The notes under the pieces were generated by a model. It was not told the origin of the DNA, did not search any database, and saw only the letters and a list, made by a program, of their open reading frames with translations. From Christensenella sp. (GTDB lineage: Bacteria; Bacillota; Clostridia; Christensenellales; Maliibacteriaceae), in assembly GCA_019420085.1 (NCBI GenBank), contig JAHZHV010000065.1, forward strand, positions 1 to 17,571: a DNA stretch of 17,571 nt, read 5' to 3'. The translations under genes were made by a program, and so were the position numbers. This document shows positions 14,250-17,571 of this stretch, one piece after another; position 1 is the stretch's first letter; each line of letters starts with the position of its first letter.

Positions 14250-15464
14250 ATGCGATACGGATTGATTGGAAACCCACTTGGACACAGCTGGTCACCGCGG
14301 ATTCATGCGCTGCTGGGTGACTATGACTATCAGCTTTACCCGCTGGAACCCGATCAGATTGCCGCATTCCTGCAGCAAAAGGATCTTGGAGGACTCAATG
14401 TCACGCTGCCCTATAAAAAAACCGTCATTCCCTACTGCGCACGCCTGACGGATGCGGCAAAGGAAATTGGCGGCGTCAATACACTTTGCTTTACCGACGA
14501 GGGAATCGTGGGCGACAACACCGACTGTGATGGTTTTTTGTATCTGGCGCGGCGTACCGGCATTGATTTTCAGGGACGCAAAGTTATCGTACTTGGCTCC
14601 GGTGCAACAAGCCGTACGGTCTGTTATTGTGCGCGCAAAATGGGTGCAGGGCAGATTGTCGTCATTTCCCGCAGCGGCGCAGATAACTATGAAAATCTTG
14701 ATCGCCACCGCGACGCGGACATCCTTGTCAACACCACACCGCTTGGTATGTATCCCAAAAACGGCGCTGCCGCCGTATCCGTGGAAGCGTTTGACGCCCT
14801 GCAGGGCGTTTTAGATGTGGTTTACAACCCCATGCGCACGGCACTTGTACAGGATGCGCTTGCACATGGGATTCCCGCCGCAGGCGGTCTTGCAATGCTG
14901 GTGGCGCAGGCAGTCGTTGCCTCTGCCCGCTTTTTCCGTCACGCACCGCAGGATGACGTCACCGACGGCATCTTCCGTCAAATTGCCGCACAGGTGGAAA
15001 ACATCGTGTTAATCGGCATGCCCGGCTGTGGCAAAACGCACATTGCGCAGCAACTGCATCAGCTTACCGGACGGCCGCTGATCGATCTGGACGAAGAAGT
15101 CGCCCGCGCCGCAGGCAAGAGTGTGCCGCAGCTGATCACGCAGTATGGTGAAGCGCACTTCCGCGCACTGGAGGCAGAACAGGCACGCCTTGCCGGACAA
15201 CAAAGCGGCGCCATTATCGCCTGCGGCGGCGGCACGCCGCTTTTCGAAGAAAATCGCCGCGCACTGTCGCAAAACGGACGTCTTTATCTGCTGACACGCG
15301 AGCGCAGCCTTCTGCCCACCAATGGACGTCCTCTCTCCGTTGATCTGGAGTCGCTGGAGCGCACGCGCATGCCTGTGTATCGCGCGGCTGCAGACGTCAC
15401 GATTGCAAACGACACGACACCTGAAATCGTCGCAAAACGCATTTGGGAGGCGCATCAGGCATGA
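14250..15464 (+). CDS. aroE/aroK: Fused shikimate dehydrogenase - shikimate kinase
   Basis: One 404-residue protein for two shikimate steps: NADPH-dependent reduction of 3-dehydroshikimate, then ATP-dependent phosphorylation of shikimate. Residues 1 to about 245 are AroE: GNPLGHSWSPRIHALL, NVTLPYKK (catalytic K56), NTDCDGF (D92), the nucleotide-binding GSGATSRTV (116-124), NTTPLGMYP and DVVYNPMRT. Residues from about 250 are AroK: Walker A GMPGCGKT (256-263), LIDLDEEV (D279/D281), GEAHFRALEAE (R305), CGGGTP (325-330) and NGRPL (R360). The frame runs through without a stop or sequence break and the linker is only a few residues. The ATG at 14250 has AAAGAGG 6 bases upstream; the frame opens earlier but within pheA. 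The stop overlaps aroQ by 4 bases. Confidence 0.95.
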   Translation: MRYGLIGNPLGHSWSPRIHALLGDYDYQLYPLEPDQIAAFLQQKDLGGLNVTLPYKKTVIPYCARLTDAAKEIGGVNTLCFTDEGIVGDNTDCDGFLYLARRTGIDFQGRKVIVLGSGATSRTVCYCARKMGAGQIVVISRSGADNYENLDRHRDADILVNTTPLGMYPKNGAAAVSVEAFDALQGVLDVVYNPMRTALVQDALAHGIPAAGGLAMLVAQAVVASARFFRHAPQDDVTDGIFRQIAAQVENIVLIGMPGCGKTHIAQQLHQLTGRPLIDLDEEVARAAGKSVPQLITQYGEAHFRALEAEQARLAGQQSGAIIACGGGTPLFEENRRALSQNGRLYLLTRERSLLPTNGRPLSVDLESLERTRMPVYRAAADVTIANDTTPEIVAKRIWEAHQA

Positions 15465-15895
15465 AAATTCTGGTTTTAAACGGTCCCAATATCAACATGC
15501 TCGGCATCCGTGAACCCGCGCTTTACGGTTCACAAAGCTATGACGCGCTGCTTGCACACATCCGTGCGCACTGCGCCGCCCGTGGTATCGATGTGGAATT
15601 CTATCAATCCAATCACGAGGGTTCGCTTGTGGACCGCATTCAAAGCGCATTGGGAGCGATCGACGGAATCGTCTTTAATCCGGCAGCCTATACACATACC
15701 TCCGTCGCGCTTTTGGACGCACTCAAAGCAGTCAACATTCCCACCGTCGAAGTACACATTTCCGACGTCTCCACGCGGGAGGATTTCCGGCAAATCTCCT
15801 TTGTGCGGCAAGCCTGTATTGCGACAATCGCCGGACACGGTTTTGACGGTTATACGGAAGCCATCGACCTTTTATCAGAACATCTGAAAAAGTAA
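15461..15895 (+). CDS. aroQ: Type II 3-dehydroquinate dehydratase
   Basis: Dehydrates 3-dehydroquinate to 3-dehydroshikimate (step 3). The 144-residue length and motifs are those of the dodecameric type II enzyme: NGPNINMLGIREPALYG with R17 and the catalytic Y22, QSNHEGSLVDRIQ, FNPAAYTHTSVAL with N73 and H79, and VEVHISDVSTREDFR with H99. The ATG at 15461 overlaps the aroE/aroK stop (ATGA) and has GGGAGG 10 bases upstream; an in-frame upstream ATG at 15443 precedes that RBS and is unlikely. It is the last gene of the operon, followed within 10 bases by a strong terminator. With it the operon holds all enzymes of the shikimate pathway. Confidence 0.97.
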   Translation: MKILVLNGPNINMLGIREPALYGSQSYDALLAHIRAHCAARGIDVEFYQSNHEGSLVDRIQSALGAIDGIVFNPAAYTHTSVALLDALKAVNIPTVEVHISDVSTREDFRQISFVRQACIATIAGHGFDGYTEAIDLLSEHLKK

Positions 15896-15901
15896 CCTCT
15901 C

Positions 15902-15938
15902 AAAAACGGATTGGGCATTTCGCCCAATCCGTTTTTTT
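15902..15938 (+). terminator. Intrinsic terminator of the aromatic operon
   Basis: A perfect 10-bp stem (15907-15916 with 15922-15931), extendable by flanking A-T pairs, with a 5-base loop and seven T (15932-15938). It begins 7 bases after the aroQ stop. Confidence 0.93.
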
Positions 15939-16181
15939 GCATTCCGCCATAAAATATGTATCATCCATATCCCGTATGCAAATCCCCTTCTGCCGCAGTT
16001 TAAACCGATTGCCTCCGTCCTTTCCAATCTTCATGTCTTTTTAATGGGCCCCTACATGAAATACGATACAAATACCACAAAGCCTGTATACAACGAAAAA
16101 CAGAGGCTTGCAAAATCGAAACATTGCGGGCCAAATGTGTTATTTTGCATTGCAGAAAGCGGATTTGCCGTGTTTTTTCAA
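15939..16181. other. Non-coding stretch between aroQ and pckA
   Basis: No credible gene is seen. It is more AT-rich than its surroundings. The only structure I find is an imperfect hairpin (AAGCCT 16080-16085 with AGGCTT 16104-16109, plus 2 bp beyond a 2-base bulge) without a U-tract. Near its end, 16155-16165 (GAAAGCGGATT) partly resembles a carbon-catabolite (cre) site, too weakly to call. Confidence 0.4.
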
Positions 16182-16212
16182 TTGACTTTATCCCCTGTAC
16201 TGTGGTTATAAT
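16182..16212 (+). promoter_or_regulatory. Promoter of pckA
   Basis: TTGACT (16182-16187) and a perfect TATAAT (16207-16212), separated by 19 bases, longer than the optimal 17. Transcription would start near 16219, giving a leader of about 70 bases that contains a 5-bp inverted repeat (TGCAG 16230-16234 with CTGCA 16245-16249). The long spacer suggests a promoter that may need an activator or be modulated. Confidence 0.65.
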
Positions 16213-16287
16213 AGAGGTAGAATTCCATATGCAGGATGTATTTTCTGCAACTGGAGAAATATTTCACAAGAAACGAGGTCACGCAAC

Positions 16288-17571
16288 ATGCCAAAGATTG
16301 ATTTGAGTAAGTACGGTATCACCGGAACGACCGAAATTGTTTACAACCCTTCTTATGAAACCTTGTTTGAAGAGGAGACCAAACCCGGTCTGGAAGGCTA
16401 TGAAAAGGGTCAGGTCACGGATCTTGGCGCTGTCAACGTGATGACCGGTATCTATACTGGACGTTCGCCCAAGGACAAGTTCATCGTTCTTGACGATACC
16501 TCCAAAGATACTGTATGGTGGACCAGCGACGACTTCAAAAACGATAATAAGCCCGCTTCGCAGGAAGCCTGGGACGCCTGCAAAAAGCTTGCATTGGAAG
16601 AGCTGTCCGGTAAGAGACTGTTCGTCGTGGATGTATTCTGCGGCACCAATCCCGACTCCCGCATGGCAATCCGCTTCATCATGGAAGTCGCATGGCAGGC
16701 GCACTTCGTGAAAAACATGTTCATCGAGCCCACCGCCGAGGAGCTGGAGAACTTTGAGCCTGACTTTGTTTGCTACAATGCATCCAAGGCCAAGGTTGAG
16801 AACTACAAGGAGCTGGGCCTGAATTCCGAAACGGCTGCAATCTTCAACCTTACTTCCCGCGAACAGGTTATCCTCAATACCTGGTATGGCGGCGAGATGA
16901 AGAAGGGCATGTTCTCCATGATGAACTATTACCTGCCTCTGCGCGGCATGGCGTCCATGCACTGCTCCGCAAACACGGATATGAACGGCGAGAATACGGC
17001 GCTGTTCTTCGGTTTGTCCGGCACCGGCAAGACCACACTGTCCACCGATCCCAAGCGCCTGCTCATCGGCGATGACGAGCACGGCTGGGATGACAACGGC
17101 GTCTTCAACTTTGAGGGTGGCTGCTACGCCAAGGTCATCAACCTGGACAAAGATTCTGAGCCCGATATCTACAACGCTATCAAGCGCAACGCACTGCTTG
17201 AAAACGTCACGGTCGATGAAAACGGCCACTGCGATTTTGACGATGGTTCCGTTACCGAGAACACGCGCGTGTCTTCTCCCATCGATCACATCGAGAAGAG
17301 TGTACGCCCTGTCTCTGCCGGTCCCGATGCGAAGGATGTCATCTTCCTTTCTGCTGACGCCTTTGGCGTCCTGCCCCCCGTTTCCATTCTGACGCCGGAG
17401 CAGACGCAGTATTACTTCCTGTCTGGTTTCACCTCCAAGCTGGCCGGCACGGAGCGCGGCATTACCGAGCCCACGCCCACGTTCTCTGCCTGCTTTGGTC
17501 AGGCATTCCTGGAGCTGCATCCCACCAAGTACGGTGAGGAGCTGGTCAAGAAAATGCAGAAGAGCGGCGCG
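16288..17571 (+). CDS. pckA: ATP-dependent phosphoenolpyruvate carboxykinase, C-terminus cut by window edge
   Basis: Interconverts oxaloacetate plus ATP with PEP, CO2 and ADP, in gluconeogenesis or, in fermenting bacteria, as PEP carboxylation. The frame is open to the right edge, giving 428 of about 530 residues. Motifs: TGRSPKDKF (substrate Arg59), NYYLPLRGMASMHCSAN, the P-loop GLSGTGKTTLS (242-252), GDDEHGW and FNFEGGCYAK with the metal-binding region, then the SAGPDAKDVIFLSADAFGVLPP segment. These are features of the ATP-type, not the GTP-type, enzyme. The ATG at 16288 follows GAGGT by 8 bases. It has its own promoter and is separated from the aro operon by a terminator, so it is an independent unit. 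Confidence 0.96.
   Translation, partial: MPKIDLSKYGITGTTEIVYNPSYETLFEEETKPGLEGYEKGQVTDLGAVNVMTGIYTGRSPKDKFIVLDDTSKDTVWWTSDDFKNDNKPASQEAWDACKKLALEELSGKRLFVVDVFCGTNPDSRMAIRFIMEVAWQAHFVKNMFIEPTAEELENFEPDFVCYNASKAKVENYKELGLNSETAAIFNLTSREQVILNTWYGGEMKKGMFSMMNYYLPLRGMASMHCSANTDMNGENTALFFGLSGTGKTTLSTDPKRLLIGDDEHGWDDNGVFNFEGGCYAKVINLDKDSEPDIYNAIKRNALLENVTVDENGHCDFDDGSVTENTRVSSPIDHIEKSVRPVSAGPDAKDVIFLSADAFGVLPPVSILTPEQTQYYFLSGFTSKLAGTERGITEPTPTFSACFGQAFLELHPTKYGEELVKKMQKSGA

Noticed and set aside
16152..16168. Carbon-catabolite (cre) site upstream of the pckA promoter
   Set aside because: Only the GAAAGCGGATT core resembles the consensus; the outer conserved bases do not match, so I do not call it.
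16124..16306. 60-codon plus-strand frame running into the pckA start
   Set aside because: It covers the pckA promoter and RBS, has no RBS of its own and shows no family features.
16279..17520. 413-codon minus-strand open frame opposite pckA
   Set aside because: pckA is unmistakable on the other strand; the antisense frame reflects strong codon bias in a highly expressed gene.

Overview
The window comes from a Gram-positive-type bacterium, most likely a moderately GC-rich clostridium (Bacillota; an Oscillospirales-like gut lineage would fit, but I cannot place it further). The reasons are strong AGGAGG/AAGGAG ribosome-binding sites, tight TTGACA/TATAAT-type promoters, a QueT transporter behind a preQ1-like leader, a YkgJ cysteine-cluster protein, a clostridial-type aconitase, an ATP-type PEP carboxykinase, and a type I-beta DAHP synthase with an N-terminal regulatory domain. 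All intact genes look functional. I saw no mobile element, CRISPR array, tRNA or rRNA.

Layout. 1-1308 (-): the first 436 residues of an aconitase, truncated by the left edge. 1472-2612 (+): YkgJ-family protein, an unrecognised 99-aa protein with a TTG start, and a DUF378 membrane protein, closed by a bidirectional terminator. 2680-5091 (-): a GT2 glycosyltransferase followed by 6-phosphogluconate dehydrogenase. 5228-6571 (-): glmM. 6572-6824: divergent promoters for glmM and queT, with a preQ1-I-like leader. 6825-7316 (+): queT. 7391-15938 (+): promoter, leader peptide, attenuator and eight-gene operon aroF-tyrA-aroB-aroA-aroC-pheA-aroE/aroK-aroQ. 16288 to the right edge (+): pckA, truncated.

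The aromatic operon encodes every shikimate step from PEP plus erythrose 4-phosphate to chorismate, with AroE and AroK fused in one protein, plus both prephenate branches (TyrA to Tyr, PheA to Phe). Its genes overlap by 4-20 bp or lie at most 51 bp apart, so it reads as one transcript.

The most interesting element lies just upstream of aroF. A 36-codon reading frame with a good Shine-Dalgarno site encodes a peptide with 8 Phe, 3 Tyr and no Trp (core YFFFYGFAYFF). It is followed by a near-ideal intrinsic terminator. Two competing helices surround it: an 11-bp antiterminator pairing the end of the peptide coding region with the terminator's 5' arm and loop, and an upstream helix that would sequester the same antiterminator strand. 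This is the architecture of ribosome-mediated attenuation (as in pheL/trpL of enterobacteria), placed in front of a whole shikimate/Phe/Tyr operon in an apparent Bacillota genome, where T-box control would be more usual.
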